Shown here piece by piece: positions 40,188-47,345 of a DNA stretch of 53,615 nucleotides (its first letter is position 1; the number at the start of each line of letters is the position of its first letter). The DNA is taken from positions 1 to 53,615 of the IMG/VR virus record IMGVR_UViG_3300025666_000591; one strand, given 5' to 3'. The DNA is from a virus. The position numbers and the translations under genes were made by a program. The notes under the pieces are model-generated. The model did no database searches and was not told where the DNA came from. It saw only the letters and a list, made by a program, of their open reading frames with translations.

Positions 40188-40212
40188 CACAACCCATTAA
40201 ATACATTAGATT
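40184..40212 (+). promoter_or_regulatory. sigma70-type promoter
   Basis: TTGACA overlapping the HAD stop codon, 17-bp spacer, TAGATT, AAGAT, ATG at 40218: leaderless. Confidence 0.75.
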
Positions 40213-40217
40213 AAGAT

Positions 40218-40421
40218 ATGATTAAAACAAAAGAACAACTCTGTAACGAAATCGATTTCGGTACTGCTCTAGCACAACTTGAAGGATCGATTGATTTTCT
40301 CAACTACATGGCACAAGAAAAATCAGATGCTCCTCGGACTCTAACTGAAAAAATGACTATCGAGGGAATGCTCGAACGCATCAAAGAAATCCGTAAACTT
40401 TTTAAAGAAATTAAAAAATAA
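40218..40421 (+). CDS. small helical protein, family A
   Basis: A 67-residue paralogue of the protein at 36825 (IDFGTALAQLEGSIDFLNYM; KEIRKLFKEIKK end). Function unknown. Confidence 0.65.
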   Translation: MIKTKEQLCNEIDFGTALAQLEGSIDFLNYMAQEKSDAPRTLTEKMTIEGMLERIKEIRKLFKEIKK

Positions 40422-40423
40422 GT

Positions 40424-40450
40424 TTGACACAACAACCCAAAACCTATAAT
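40424..40450 (+). promoter_or_regulatory. sigma70-type promoter
   Basis: TTGACA (40424-40429), 15-bp spacer, TATAAT (40445-40450), ATG at 40460. Confidence 0.65.
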
Positions 40451-40459
40451 ATCAATACT

Positions 40460-40627
40460 ATGAATAAAATAAAAGAACTCACCGATTTAATCGCAAACCA
40501 CCAACCACAAGCAGACGCAGGACATACAGGCTCTAAGCAAATAGTCGTGAATGCTCAAATGCAACTTGACGAAATTGAATCGAATGCAAAAGCCCAAATG
40601 CTTTTAATCTCACTTTTTGCTTGTTAA
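40460..40627 (+). CDS. small protein, family C
   Basis: A 55-residue paralogue of the protein at 38055. The start at 40460 is chosen because the promoter lies between it and the upstream in-frame ATG. Confidence 0.55.
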   Translation: MNKIKELTDLIANHQPQADAGHTGSKQIVVNAQMQLDEIESNAKAQMLLISLFAC

Positions 40628-40630
40628 GGC

Positions 40631-40659
40631 TTGACTCAATCAATTAAATTAACTAAAAT
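40631..40659 (+). promoter_or_regulatory. sigma70-type promoter
   Basis: TTGACT, 17-bp spacer, TAAAAT, ACAATT, ATG at 40666: leaderless. Confidence 0.75.
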
Positions 40660-40665
40660 ACAATT

Positions 40666-40974
40666 ATGACAGAACTCGAAAGAATCGAACTAATACGCAA
40701 CGCAGTTGCAAATAATAACGCACAAGTCTCAGCTTCTCTTTCTCTTCAGATCGAAGACTTGAAAGCTGAAAAGTTGGCTGAAGACTTAATCCTTGAGCAT
40801 GGTTTGCTTGATGTATCAAAGCGAGAAATCACAGACGAGGTTTCAGAATTGGCATCTAGTCACGACAGGGCAGACGATGAAGAAGACTTCGATAATGATG
40901 AAAACTTGCGAGATATGCAAGCAGTTAGCCCATTAATGAGGGAAATCTTTGAAGACAATAATTCAATTGCATAA
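40666..40974 (+). CDS. acidic helical protein
   Basis: A 102-residue protein with a strongly acidic second half (DDEEDFDNDENLRDM). This composition is often found in DNA-mimic or inhibitor proteins of phages; that is a suggestion only. Not recognised. Confidence 0.65.
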   Translation: MTELERIELIRNAVANNNAQVSASLSLQIEDLKAEKLAEDLILEHGLLDVSKREITDEVSELASSHDRADDEEDFDNDENLRDMQAVSPLMREIFEDNNSIA

Positions 40975-40992
40975 GTGGATATACTAACAATT

Positions 40993-41114
40993 ATGGTCGT
41001 AAGTGGATTAATAGGATTAGTCAAAGCTTTAACGGAAAAAGAAGATTAATGATAATACTAGAAATAAGTTGCATAATAATATCACCGATTTTGTTTGTTG
41101 CATTAATTCTTTAG
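40993..41114 (+). CDS. two overlapping micro-ORFs
   Basis: An 18-residue ORF (MVVSGLIGLVKALTEKED, 40993-41049) whose stop overlaps the ATG of a 21-residue hydrophobic ORF (41049-41114). The overlap and the terminator right after them make translation possible, but they may be noise. Confidence 0.25.
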
Positions 41115-41121
41115 GGCGATA

Positions 41122-41160
41122 GGTCAACCCGTGAGAGTTCGCGGGTTGACCATTCTTTTT
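41122..41160 (+). terminator. terminator between convergent blocks
   Basis: Perfect 10-bp stem GGTCAACCCG / CGGGTTGACC (41122-41131, 41142-41151), followed by ATTCTTTTTC. It separates the plus-strand from the minus-strand small-gene block. Confidence 0.82.
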
Positions 41161-41165
41161 CTCAT

Positions 41166-41290
41166 AAAGTATTGATACTCAACGACTTAGGGCAAAAAGC
41201 CCAGGGAGTTTTTTCATAACTCGTTGATACTCAATCACTTAGGGAAAACTGCCTAGGGCTTTTTATAAAATGTTAATAATCAACGACTTA
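41166..41290. repeat. dispersed palindromic elements 4 and 5, in tandem
   Basis: Two copies share a middle half-site: TCAACGACTTAGGGCAAAAAG...TAACTCGTTGATACTCAATCACTTAGGG...AATCAACGACTTA. Only AT-rich sequence follows to 41398. Confidence 0.8.
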
Positions 41291-41398
41291 TGTAATTATT
41301 GTACTATTCTATTATTTACTGTATTTATATTTGGCTTTTTTGTATTTGGGGTCCGGAAAACTGTATTTGTATTTAACCTATTTAACTTTTAAGTTTGG

Positions 41399-41554
41399 CT
41401 ATTCCATTATCAAGCCAATAGTAAAAGGCGAGTGAGTTATTGCTCTGTCAAGGTTTGATTCTAGATTTCGGATTACATTGATGATGTAATCGAGGTTGCC
41501 AATGATTCCCATTGCTTTTCCGCTCTTTAATACTTGGTAAGTTCTTTTTTTCAT
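41399..41554 (-). CDS. small protein of unknown function
   Basis: A 51-residue protein (starts MKKRTYQVLKSGKAMG). Its ATG overlaps the stop of the gene at 41551 (ATGA), indicating coupled translation. Last gene of a five-gene minus-strand operon. Confidence 0.58.
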   Translation of the reverse strand: MKKRTYQVLKSGKAMGIIGNLDYIINVIRNLESNLDRAITHSPFTIGLIME

Positions 41555-41781
41555 AGTTCGTTGATTACTTCGGTGTTTATCTCTTCAATATTTACAAGTG
41601 CATCGTCCCATCTGACTCCGTCAAGAGTTTCCTCATCTGACACGACCCTCTTAAAGGTTTCATAGTCTCCGCACTTCTTTGCGGTTGCATAATAATATTC
41701 ATTGTTTTGGATCCATAATGCTATGTTCCAAGTTTCTCGGTTACTCCATCCGTTATAGCTCATATCTTTATTGTCTTGCAT
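41551..41781 (-). CDS. DUF7249-like phage protein
   Basis: A 76-residue protein. SYNGWSNRETWNIALWIQNN is a well-known signature of a small family in marine and other phages; the function is unknown. The start could instead be MSYNGW, 18 bp inside. The operon neighbour ends 3 bp upstream. Confidence 0.8.
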   Translation of the reverse strand: MQDNKDMSYNGWSNRETWNIALWIQNNEYYYATAKKCGDYETFKRVVSDEETLDGVRWDDALVNIEEINTEVINEL

Positions 41782-41784
41782 AGT

Positions 41785-41985
41785 TTAAAGGTCTTCGTGG
41801 TAAATGTAGATTGGATTGTCGTTATAGGTTAAATGTGCGTGCTTAACAAATGTATTGCTTTCAATGTTCTTTTTAAATGTTGAGTTGGAAATGAACACAT
41901 CTGTTTGCTCGGTCTTCTTCTTGGCTTTAATAATTATTACGCAACCATCGTTGCTTTTGGTAATTAGATGTTTTTTTTCGTTCAT
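41785..41985 (-). CDS. small protein of unknown function
   Basis: A 66-residue, beta-type protein (GCVIIIKAKKKTEQTDVFIS). It begins directly after the stop of the gene at 41986. Not recognised. Confidence 0.6.
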   Translation of the reverse strand: MNEKKHLITKSNDGCVIIIKAKKKTEQTDVFISNSTFKKNIESNTFVKHAHLTYNDNPIYIYHEDL

Positions 41986-42228
41986 TTAGTTGCGATAATG
42001 AGATGAGTCTTGTGATTCGGTTAGAGTTTCATAAGCGTGTGCTTTTTGTGCAATAGCCTTTAATGCTCCACCAATAACATTCAACATTGAAAGCTGATCG
42101 TTGTCAAGCATATTCTTGTCGGTCATTGGTTCGATCATGTTGTCGTGAATGAATGCCATAACTAATTCGTTTGCTTCTAGCGAGTCAACATCCTGAACTT
42201 GCAAGTGGTTTGGGTCATTAAGATACAT
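41986..42228 (-). CDS. small acidic helical protein
   Basis: An 80-residue protein (NELVMAFIHDNMIEPMTDKN, then a helix with AIAQKAHAYE). Not recognised. It overlaps the previous small gene by 11 bp. Confidence 0.62.
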   Translation of the reverse strand: MYLNDPNHLQVQDVDSLEANELVMAFIHDNMIEPMTDKNMLDNDQLSMLNVIGGALKAIAQKAHAYETLTESQDSSHYRN

Positions 42229-42343
42229 AGTTTAATTTTGTTTTGTGTTTTAGTTTCCTATCAAGAATTTTGTTTTTCATCTTGAAGGGTCGAGCCTTAG
42301 TGAAAAGGATTTGATGTCTGAGCTTTATCTTTTTCGCTTTCAT
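42218..42343 (-). CDS. small Lys/Arg-rich protein
   Basis: A 41-residue, very basic peptide (KAKKIKLRHQILFTKARPFK). It begins exactly where the promoter at 42351 predicts a leaderless start, which is the main support. Confidence 0.5.
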   Translation of the reverse strand: MKAKKIKLRHQILFTKARPFKMKNKILDRKLKHKTKLNYVS

Positions 42344-42350
42344 AAGTATT

Positions 42351-42378
42351 AGTATGACAGAATTTTTTGTGAAGTCAA
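42351..42378 (-). promoter_or_regulatory. extended -10 promoter
   Basis: Minus strand: TTGACT, 16-bp spacer ending TCTGT, CATACT, AATACTT, ATG at 42343. Confidence 0.78.
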
Positions 42379-42408
42379 GTGTTTTTTTCTAGTGAATAAT
42401 AAAATGAT

Positions 42409-42510
42409 ACCAAACACGGAGGGAGTCGAACCCACAAGAGGATAGTTAGGACTGCAATCCGCACCTCTCCTAATCACCACTAATTTGCAGATTAGTTTGA
42501 TCGTGTTGGT
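42409..42510 (-). ncRNA. tRNA-like RNA, possibly degenerate tRNA-Cys
   Basis: The 3' part has a classical T-arm (GGGTTCGACTCCC) and the ends pair as an acceptor-like helix (ACCAACACG with CGTGTTTGGT, one bulge). A GCGGATTGCA segment matches the usual anticodon arm of tRNA-Cys (GCA), but the 3' side of that stem is wrong (TCCTAAC), and an extra perfect hairpin (ACTAAT-CTGCAA-ATTAGT) sits where the D arm should be. About 102 nt, too long for a class I tRNA. A promoter places the RNA start at the acceptor 5' end. It may be a decayed tRNA or a tRNA mimic. Confidence 0.5.
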
Positions 42511-42517
42511 AAGTATC

Positions 42518-42545
42518 AGTATGTCAGAATCTCAACCAAAGTCAA
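42518..42545 (-). promoter_or_regulatory. extended -10 promoter of the tRNA-like RNA
   Basis: Minus strand: TTGACT, 16-bp spacer ending TCTGA, CATACT, with predicted start near 42510. Confidence 0.75.
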
Positions 42546-42575
42546 CCCCTAAATGAAAAAAAAATAAAAATAGTT

Positions 42576-42655
42576 GTAAGCTCTTGATGTTCAATGACTT
42601 GCGCGAAATCGCCCAGGGCTTTTTGCCCTAACTAGTTCATAACCAAGCGTTTATA
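42576..42655. repeat. dispersed palindromic element 6
   Basis: AAGCTCTTGATGTTCAATGACTT, GCGCGAAATCGCCCAGGGC core, CCCTAACTAGTTCATAACCAAG: a more diverged copy of the palindrome family. Confidence 0.68.
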
Positions 42656-42733
42656 ACATCTGCATAAATGCATAATAAAATATATGCACTAAAGGTTAAT
42701 AAAATTGATGTAAATAATAATACTTTAATCATA

Positions 42734-42901
42734 TCAGTACCCTAACCATTCTAACACTTTTTGTGCATTATACTCTTCTTTGTCACCCATGTCTAAAATG
42801 AATTGGTGAATATCTTGGCAACCATGCTTTGAGAGTTCTTCAAACGCTCTTGCTTGGCTAATCATTAAATCTTCGGCTGATTCGTAATATGCTTCACTCA
42901 T
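42734..42901 (-). CDS. small acidic protein
   Basis: A 55-residue protein (MSEAYYESAEDLMISQARAF, ending VLEWLGY). Its ATG overlaps the stop of the GP88-like gene (ATGA), so it is probably co-translated. Not recognised. Confidence 0.6.
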   Translation of the reverse strand: MSEAYYESAEDLMISQARAFEELSKHGCQDIHQFILDMGDKEEYNAQKVLEWLGY

Positions 42902-43641
42902 GAGTCTATCCCTTCTACTACAAATCCTGTTGCGTCTTTCTTTGCCATACCTTTCTCGATCAAGCCAACGACCACACCTTTCTTGTCAAGAAAACGCAAG
43001 TCAGTTTCATCACCATTGACGACCTCAAAACCTTTCCATGTTTTGGGTAATTGATTGCGAAATACAACGGCAACATTGCCACCCATTAAAAGAACCATCT
43101 CACACTTTTTGTCATTATTCTCTGATCGAGAAAAAGTTAAATGATAATTAGAGGGAAACTTTGCCTCGCCCTTAATGAAAGGCTTGTCGAGAAAAGAACA
43201 CATTCTTTTAAATGATTTAGTATAATCATAAAACTTAGTTTGGGGAAACTTATCAAAAATTGTTTGAGGCTTTTCTTCATCAAAAAATACTGACTCCCAC
43301 ATGATGTCGCTTGTAAGATTAGGACGAAAGACAGCTTCCATACTTTTCTTTTGTGCCGACTTAATTGAGGAAGTAATTTCTTTCGATAGTTTTGCGAGAA
43401 AGTCAAATTGCTTTTCAAAGAACAACTTTGTTTTGTTGATGCGTGAATCTTGAACAGATCCCATTTGACCACGACCTGCCGTATTCAAGCAAGACATTGT
43501 GCAACCTTTGGAACGCCATTGGCAAGTTTCGTAGCCCGAAAGATTTGCTGGAGCTAAGTGGATTCCTTTTGTGATGTAACCGAGTTTTTCTCCTTTGAGA
43601 ATTTTTTGATTACCTGATGTGAGAAGTGTTGTTTTAATCAT
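42898..43641 (-). CDS. GP88-like phage protein
   Basis: A 247-residue protein. LTSGNQKILKGEKLGYITKG, then CQWRSKGCTMSCLNTAGRGQ with R/N residues after it, matches the pattern of the phage/plasmid GP88 family (LxxGNxKI...C...CxxxCLxxxGR) as I remember it. The Cys set may bind metal. Function unknown. A leaderless promoter precedes it. Confidence 0.72.
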   Translation of the reverse strand: MIKTTLLTSGNQKILKGEKLGYITKGIHLAPANLSGYETCQWRSKGCTMSCLNTAGRGQMGSVQDSRINKTKLFFEKQFDFLAKLSKEITSSIKSAQKKSMEAVFRPNLTSDIMWESVFFDEEKPQTIFDKFPQTKFYDYTKSFKRMCSFLDKPFIKGEAKFPSNYHLTFSRSENNDKKCEMVLLMGGNVAVVFRNQLPKTWKGFEVVNGDETDLRFLDKKGVVVGLIEKGMAKKDATGFVVEGIDS

Positions 43642-43647
43642 GTCTTA

Positions 43648-43676
43648 ATTATGGTTGAATTAGTTGCTTCTGTCAA
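43648..43676 (-). promoter_or_regulatory. sigma70-type promoter
   Basis: Minus strand: TTGACA, 17-bp spacer, CATAAT, TAAGAC, ATG at 43641. The -35 lies inside the end of the next gene upstream. Confidence 0.75.
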
Positions 43677-43821
43677 GCTTTTTAATAATGTTTTTTGCTT
43701 TTTCGATTCCTTTTTCTGTACCGAATTGTCCGAGCAATCTCTTGAAAGTTTCCCATGAAATAGTATTAGAGGGAAGTTCTTGAAATTGTTTCATTCTTTG
43801 CTTTGCTTGTTCGTCTTTCAT
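43660..43821 (-). CDS. small basic helical protein
   Basis: A 53-residue protein (MKDEQAKQRMKQFQELPSNT; EKAKNIIKKLDRSN). A leaderless promoter points to this start. Not recognised. Confidence 0.55.
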   Translation of the reverse strand: MKDEQAKQRMKQFQELPSNTISWETFKRLLGQFGTEKGIEKAKNIIKKLDRSN

Positions 43822-43828
43822 AAGTATA

Positions 43829-43856
43829 ATTATGACATCATATAGAGGTAAGTCAA
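43829..43856 (-). promoter_or_regulatory. extended -10 promoter
   Basis: Minus strand: TTGACT, 16-bp spacer ending GATGT, CATAAT, TATACTT, ATG at 43821. Confidence 0.75.
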
Positions 43857-43890
43857 CCCTAAAATTAATAAAATTAAAAAAACTTTATGA

Positions 43891-43969
43891 CGTTACTCGT
43901 TAACTATCAACGACTTACGCAAAAAAGCCTAGGCCGGTTTTCCCTAACCTCTTGAACCTCAACGACTTA
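43891..43969. repeat. dispersed palindromic element 7
   Basis: TATCAACGACTTACGCAAAA, AAGCCTAGGCCGG core, TTTTCCCTAACCTCTTGAA, then TCAACGACTTA. The CCTAGG centre is a perfect palindrome. Confidence 0.8.
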
Positions 43970-43990
43970 TGCAATAATAAATGTGGGCAC

Positions 43991-44014
43991 AAAAAAGCCC
44001 CCCAATCGGGGGGC
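43991..44014 (-). terminator. intrinsic terminator
   Basis: GCCCCCC-GATT-GGGGGGC hairpin followed on the minus strand by TTTTTT. It ends the DUF932 unit. Confidence 0.93.
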
Positions 44015-44048
44015 AATCATTAATCTTTCCGCTACGCAGATTGACTAA

Positions 44049-44285
44049 TTAACCTAGACTCACTGACCTTTTAAAGGATTTATCTGCACAAGTCGCTCGA
44101 AGAACATGGCGACGATTGACTCGACGATTCGCTCCATTCATGTCCGAAAACATTACATGGCGAGCAGTAACACTCTTGACTTTTGCCGAGAAGACCTTGC
44201 GTTGCTCCCCTTGTTTAACTAGAAGAGAAACGAATCGTCCTTTGAGACTATCAACTACATTTTTGAGTTTTGCTTGATTTTTCAT
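44049..44285 (-). CDS. small basic protein
   Basis: A 78-residue, Lys/Arg-rich protein with a beta-type middle (RFVSLLVKQGEQRKVFSAKV; HVMFSDMNGANRRVNRRHVL), perhaps a small nucleic-acid-binding barrel. It lies between the DUF932 gene and a strong terminator. Confidence 0.62.
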   Translation of the reverse strand: MKNQAKLKNVVDSLKGRFVSLLVKQGEQRKVFSAKVKSVTARHVMFSDMNGANRRVNRRHVLRATCADKSFKRSVSLG

Positions 44286-44332
44286 AATTTTAATTTTTGT
44301 TAGGTTTATGTTTGGTTTGTGATTAAGAATGA

Positions 44333-45070
44333 TTACTTTACAAGTGCGACTTCAGAGTCAAGAACACCATGCAATGCGAGAGAACGATTTGGTAAGGCAT
44401 GAACTCCACCTTTAAGAACATGAGTGAAGCCGTTATACAATGAGTGCATATTCCGAGGAGAAAAGTCATCATGTTCGGGTTTGTGCCATTGCTCAACTAC
44501 ATCAGCGATTTTGCCTTTGCTGATCGCACCATTTTGAAAAGCACGGATAACAAGGTCATGGGCTTGCTCGTTGCCGAGTTCGTACTCTTTGTACGCTTCG
44601 ATGCGTTTCTCATCGCTTGCCCATGTCTCAGTCATCTTGCCGAGAGTGCGAGCGATAACTTGAGACAAGTCAGTCAAAATGTTTTTTGTGTGCCTTCTTG
44701 CAAGAGTCACTTCGTTGGTGAAGATAAGGTTCGAGCAAACAAATGGAGCGTTGCCCATGCACAAACCTGCTGGAAAGCATTTGTCGTGCGAGTTGCGAAG
44801 ACCGAGAACTGTGCCACGATCATCAACATCGGAACCTGTGTTCTTGACATGGAAGAGACCGAAGTAACGCTGACCGAATCGGTGAAGAGAATGGTAAGTG
44901 TCTACAATTTCCCAACCATTTTCTTGGATTTGGTTTTGCACACGATCAACAAGGAACGCATGACCGATTGGTTGCCAAGACTCAGTCTTTTCGGGAGTCT
45001 TTACGGACTTTACTTCGCTAAAGTCAATTCTTTTTGTGCCACATACGGAGAGATCAATTTTTTTATTCAT
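44333..45070 (-). CDS. DUF932 family protein
   Basis: A 245-residue protein. The DUF932 signature is clear: FHVKNTGSDVDDRGTVLGLR, NSHDKCFPAGLCMGNAPFVC, SNLIFTNEVTLARRHT. The family is widespread in phages and plasmids and has no settled function. It has the strongest promoter in the window plus a second one upstream. It is somewhat shorter than typical members. Confidence 0.88.
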   Translation of the reverse strand: MNKKIDLSVCGTKRIDFSEVKSVKTPEKTESWQPIGHAFLVDRVQNQIQENGWEIVDTYHSLHRFGQRYFGLFHVKNTGSDVDDRGTVLGLRNSHDKCFPAGLCMGNAPFVCSNLIFTNEVTLARRHTKNILTDLSQVIARTLGKMTETWASDEKRIEAYKEYELGNEQAHDLVIRAFQNGAISKGKIADVVEQWHKPEHDDFSPRNMHSLYNGFTHVLKGGVHALPNRSLALHGVLDSEVALVK

Positions 45071-45108
45071 AGTTTTTTTAGTTTTGGTTTATCGCTTTGT
45101 AAGATTTA

Positions 45109-45137
45109 ATTATACGAAAGTTTTTGGTTTTTGTCAA
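45109..45137 (-). promoter_or_regulatory. consensus sigma70 promoter of the DUF932 gene
   Basis: Minus strand: TTGACA, 17-bp spacer, TATAAT, a perfect consensus. The leader is about 33 nt, so this gene is not leaderless. Confidence 0.88.
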
Positions 45138-45213
45138 GCTTTTTTTTCTTCGATTAAGTTTTTTTTGTTTCGACTAATTTTTTTTAAGTTCAGTTATCGT
45201 CTTGATGTATACT

Positions 45214-45241
45214 AGTATGACAGAAAATGATGTCATGTCAA
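45214..45241 (-). promoter_or_regulatory. second, upstream promoter of the DUF932 unit
   Basis: Minus strand: TTGACA, 16-bp spacer ending TCTGT, CATACT, AGTATAC. No ATG follows at the start site. Confidence 0.65.
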
Positions 45242-45270
45242 CCCTTTTTTTTCATAAAATTAAAATAGTT

Positions 45271-45350
45271 GTAAGTATATGAATATCAATGACTTAGGAA
45301 AAACCGCCCAGGACTTTTTTGCGTAAGTCCTTGGTGGTAAGTGATTTAGG
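45271..45350. repeat. dispersed palindromic element 8
   Basis: TATCAATGACTTAGGAAAAA, CCGCCCAGGAC core, TTTTTTGCGTAAGTCCTTGG, then a GTGATTTAGG half-site. It sits directly downstream of the tRNA gene. Confidence 0.7.
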
Positions 45351-45356
45351 TAAGCT

Positions 45357-45433
45357 TGGTGGACCCGCTCGGGCTTGAACCGAGGACCCTCCGATTATGA
45401 GTCGGACGCTCTAACCAACTGAGCTACGGGTCC
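45357..45433 (-). tRNA. tRNA with CAT anticodon (Met or Ile2)
   Basis: A complete 77-nt cloverleaf: acceptor GGACCCG / CGGGTCC, D-arm GCTCAGTTGGTTAGAGC, anticodon arm CCGACTCATAATCGG, T-arm CTCGGTTCAAGCCCGAG and an encoded CCA end. CAT can be elongator Met or, if modified, Ile2; TTCAAGC in the T-loop is more like Ile2 but is not proof. Confidence 0.95.
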
Positions 45434-45441
45434 CAAGTTAA

Positions 45442-45606
45442 CTAAACTCTTTTTTCGAGCAAATAAAGCTCACTAAGGAGCAAATTATGTGCAAGTTTTT
45501 GAGAGAATAAACCTTTGCCTCCAAGCCCACGCATTTCTGCTTGAGCAAGAGCGTAACCCATGTTACGAATTTTAGTGCGAAGAGTTGCGATTCTTGTTGT
45601 ATTCAT
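45442..45606 (-). CDS. small basic protein
   Basis: A 54-residue protein. The start at 45606 (MNTTRIATLRTKIRN) is chosen because AAGGA lies 8 nt upstream and the neighbour ends there; a longer frame would overlap it. AEMRGLGGKGLFSQK resembles LEMRGLKMSRGKSCYS of the protein at 45814, so they may be related. Confidence 0.55.
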   Translation of the reverse strand: MNTTRIATLRTKIRNMGYALAQAEMRGLGGKGLFSQKLAHNLLLSELYLLEKRV

Positions 45607-45610
45607 TTTC

Positions 45611-45811
45611 TTATCCTTGGTTGTAGTGGTTGTATGCGTTGCACGCTTGATCTGCTGAGTCAAAACTAACTGCTATTAAATCTCTTTGACTATATGGATG
45701 CCACGATGTTGGCGACTCCTCGAAATACAATTCCCATTGCTCGGAGTCTTCGTTAAAACTTGGAAGGTCAAGAGGTTTGCCTTCGCATACTGCTTCGATG
45801 TAGTTATTCAT
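45611..45811 (-). CDS. small acidic protein
   Basis: A 66-residue protein (SEQWELYFEESPTSWHPYSQ; DSADQACNAYNHYNQG), aromatic-rich, not recognised. It lies between two small genes of the same operon. Confidence 0.6.
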   Translation of the reverse strand: MNNYIEAVCEGKPLDLPSFNEDSEQWELYFEESPTSWHPYSQRDLIAVSFDSADQACNAYNHYNQG

Positions 45812-45813
45812 AA

Positions 45814-46017
45814 TTATTTTAATCCCTCCATTTTGTTGAGAAGTTGATCGAGAACGGACTGCCGATTGCCTTTAAAACCAAATTCTGATTTCGCAATCGA
45901 ATAGCAAGATTTGCCTCTCGACATCTTTAGTCCTCTCATTTCTAGCTTTATTCCTCTTGCGATAGTTCTTAATCGGAATGCGTTAATTTGTTGTGGTGTG
46001 TCTAGTGTCATGCTCAT
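45814..46017 (-). CDS. small basic protein
   Basis: A 67-residue protein (INAFRLRTIARGIKLEMRGL). It begins at the leaderless position set by the promoter at 46025. First gene of the unit that ends with the tRNA. Confidence 0.62.
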   Translation of the reverse strand: MSMTLDTPQQINAFRLRTIARGIKLEMRGLKMSRGKSCYSIAKSEFGFKGNRQSVLDQLLNKMEGLK

Positions 46018-46024
46018 AATGTAT

Positions 46025-46052
46025 AGTTTGTCAGATTTTCAGTAAAAGTCAA
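46025..46052 (-). promoter_or_regulatory. extended -10 promoter
   Basis: Minus strand: TTGACT, 16-bp spacer ending TCTGA, CAAACT, ATACATT, ATG at 46017. Confidence 0.68.
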
Positions 46053-46055
46053 GCA

Positions 46056-46484
46056 TTAATACCAACAAGAGTAAAAAATTCTGTGTTTCTTTTTTAGTGC
46101 CTTGCGAGCATCCTTGACAAATTGCAAATCGCTTTCTTTGTACCAATAATCGTTATCGGAATGAGGTTCATCGTTTTCGTCAGTCCAAAAATAAGAATCA
46201 GAACCCCAAAAGAATCCATTTGATTCGGGAAGCTCGAAATTAAGAATCGCATCTTCAAGAGAATTAATATCTTCTTCCGTTAATTGCAAGGGAACGCAAT
46301 TAAAAAGAACTTCGGCATCGTCATCGTCACCATGTTTGTCTTCGTTTGGGCAACCCTTGCTTTCCCAAAGGTCTTGCATCCATCCTTGCAAGCGATTGTG
46401 CTTTCGCCATTCTGCAATTTGAATATCATTATCTGAGTTGCGTTTGCGTGGTGGTCGTGAGTATGCGTATTGATCTAATCCCAT
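46056..46484 (-). CDS. conserved phage protein (MGLDQYAY family)
   Basis: A 142-residue protein. MGLDQYAYSRPPRK, then AEWRKHNRLQGWMQDLW, FNCVPLQLTEEDINSLEDAI, SNGFFWGSDSYFW and a closing YSCWY are hallmarks of a family frequent in marine phages. It is sometimes annotated as an enzyme, without support that I know of. AAGGAA precedes the ATG. Strongly acidic and Trp-rich. Confidence 0.8.
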   Translation of the reverse strand: MGLDQYAYSRPPRKRNSDNDIQIAEWRKHNRLQGWMQDLWESKGCPNEDKHGDDDDAEVLFNCVPLQLTEEDINSLEDAILNFELPESNGFFWGSDSYFWTDENDEPHSDNDYWYKESDLQFVKDARKALKKKHRIFYSCWY

Positions 46485-46500
46485 AATTTTTTCCTTGTTG

Positions 46501-46734
46501 TTAGAGTTGTGCTGATTGAAAAGAAGACTCTATTCTAAGCTCATTCTGCAATGAGGTCAAGCTTAAAACGATATCCTCCAAAACTTCTTCGGCTGATTGA
46601 AATGTACTTCCAAGTGGAAACTTTTCGGGATGACGCTCGTTCTGCTCCAAGCATACCTTGGACATTGGATCTGCGTATGCCATTTCTCCCCGGACGATGT
46701 CCATGATGGTTTGTCTTATCTTTGCTTGTGTCAT
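46501..46734 (-). CDS. small protein of unknown function
   Basis: A 77-residue, helical protein (SAEEVLEDIVLSLTSLQNEL), not recognised. It lies between the MGLDQYAY gene and a small overlapping gene in the same operon. Confidence 0.6.
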   Translation of the reverse strand: MTQAKIRQTIMDIVRGEMAYADPMSKVCLEQNERHPEKFPLGSTFQSAEEVLEDIVLSLTSLQNELRIESSFQSAQL

Positions 46735-46736
46735 AA

Positions 46737-46886
46737 TTACTTACTCCAATCTACTGAATAGATATCTTCTTCGCCTTGTCCAAAAATCATCTCAAAGATT
46801 TTAATAAGCTCAGGTGATGATAAAATAGGAAGGTTCTCTTGGATTTCCTTTAGGAGTTGTGTTTTGGTTGTTTGTGTTTCATTCAT
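46737..46886 (-). CDS. small acidic protein
   Basis: A 49-residue protein (MNETQTTKTQLLKEIQENLP, ending IYSVDWSK). Its ATG overlaps the stop of the gene at 46883 (ATGA). Confidence 0.55.
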   Translation of the reverse strand: MNETQTTKTQLLKEIQENLPILSSPELIKIFEMIFGQGEEDIYSVDWSK

Positions 46887-47281
46887 AATACTGCTAATAC
46901 TTGTTTGGGTTCTAATCTTACGGCAATAGCATAGTCTACCATTTGTTCCGTGTCCTTGTCAACAAAATTCTCATACTTATATGGATTATAGGAAACAGGT
47001 CTTGCAGTGGGATGAGAATCTCTCCAATCGCCCATTTGCCAATTCTCTACATAGCCCTCGATTCCTGCGTGAACATTTTTACGCTGTTCTTTTAAAACTC
47101 TTTCTCGCCCACTTTTGCTAACCTTGAAAGTGCAACTATGCATTGCTAGTAATTTGGCATGAGCTTTAACTAATCCGTCTTGCTTGATGCTCCAACATTT
47201 CTTGTGAAGATTCTTGTAAACAAAAACAGGACTACCAAAGTCAATCTTATATCTTTTTTCGTTAGGCTTTGTCTTGATCAT
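46883..47281 (-). CDS. conserved-type phage protein
   Basis: A 132-residue protein. KKCWSIKQDGLVKAHAKLLA, then SGRERVLKEQRKNVHAGIEG and ARPVSYNPYKYENFVD, is a pattern known from hypothetical proteins of many phages. RKNVHA is the most conserved part by memory. A leaderless promoter sets the start. Confidence 0.75.
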   Translation of the reverse strand: MIKTKPNEKRYKIDFGSPVFVYKNLHKKCWSIKQDGLVKAHAKLLAMHSCTFKVSKSGRERVLKEQRKNVHAGIEGYVENWQMGDWRDSHPTARPVSYNPYKYENFVDKDTEQMVDYAIAVRLEPKQVLAVL

Positions 47282-47288
47282 AAATACA

Positions 47289-47316
47289 AGTATGACAGGT
47301 TTTTACCTCAAGTCAA
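47289..47316 (-). promoter_or_regulatory. extended -10 promoter
   Basis: Minus strand: TTGACT, 16-bp spacer ending CCTGT, CATACT, TGTATTT, ATG at 47281. Confidence 0.78.
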
Positions 47317-47345
47317 CCCTTTTCTTCATTTTTTTCTCCGATTTA

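Noticed and set aside
44444-45109. 221-residue plus-strand ORF
   Set aside because: It is antisense to the DUF932 gene, which has promoter, family signature and terminator on the other strand.
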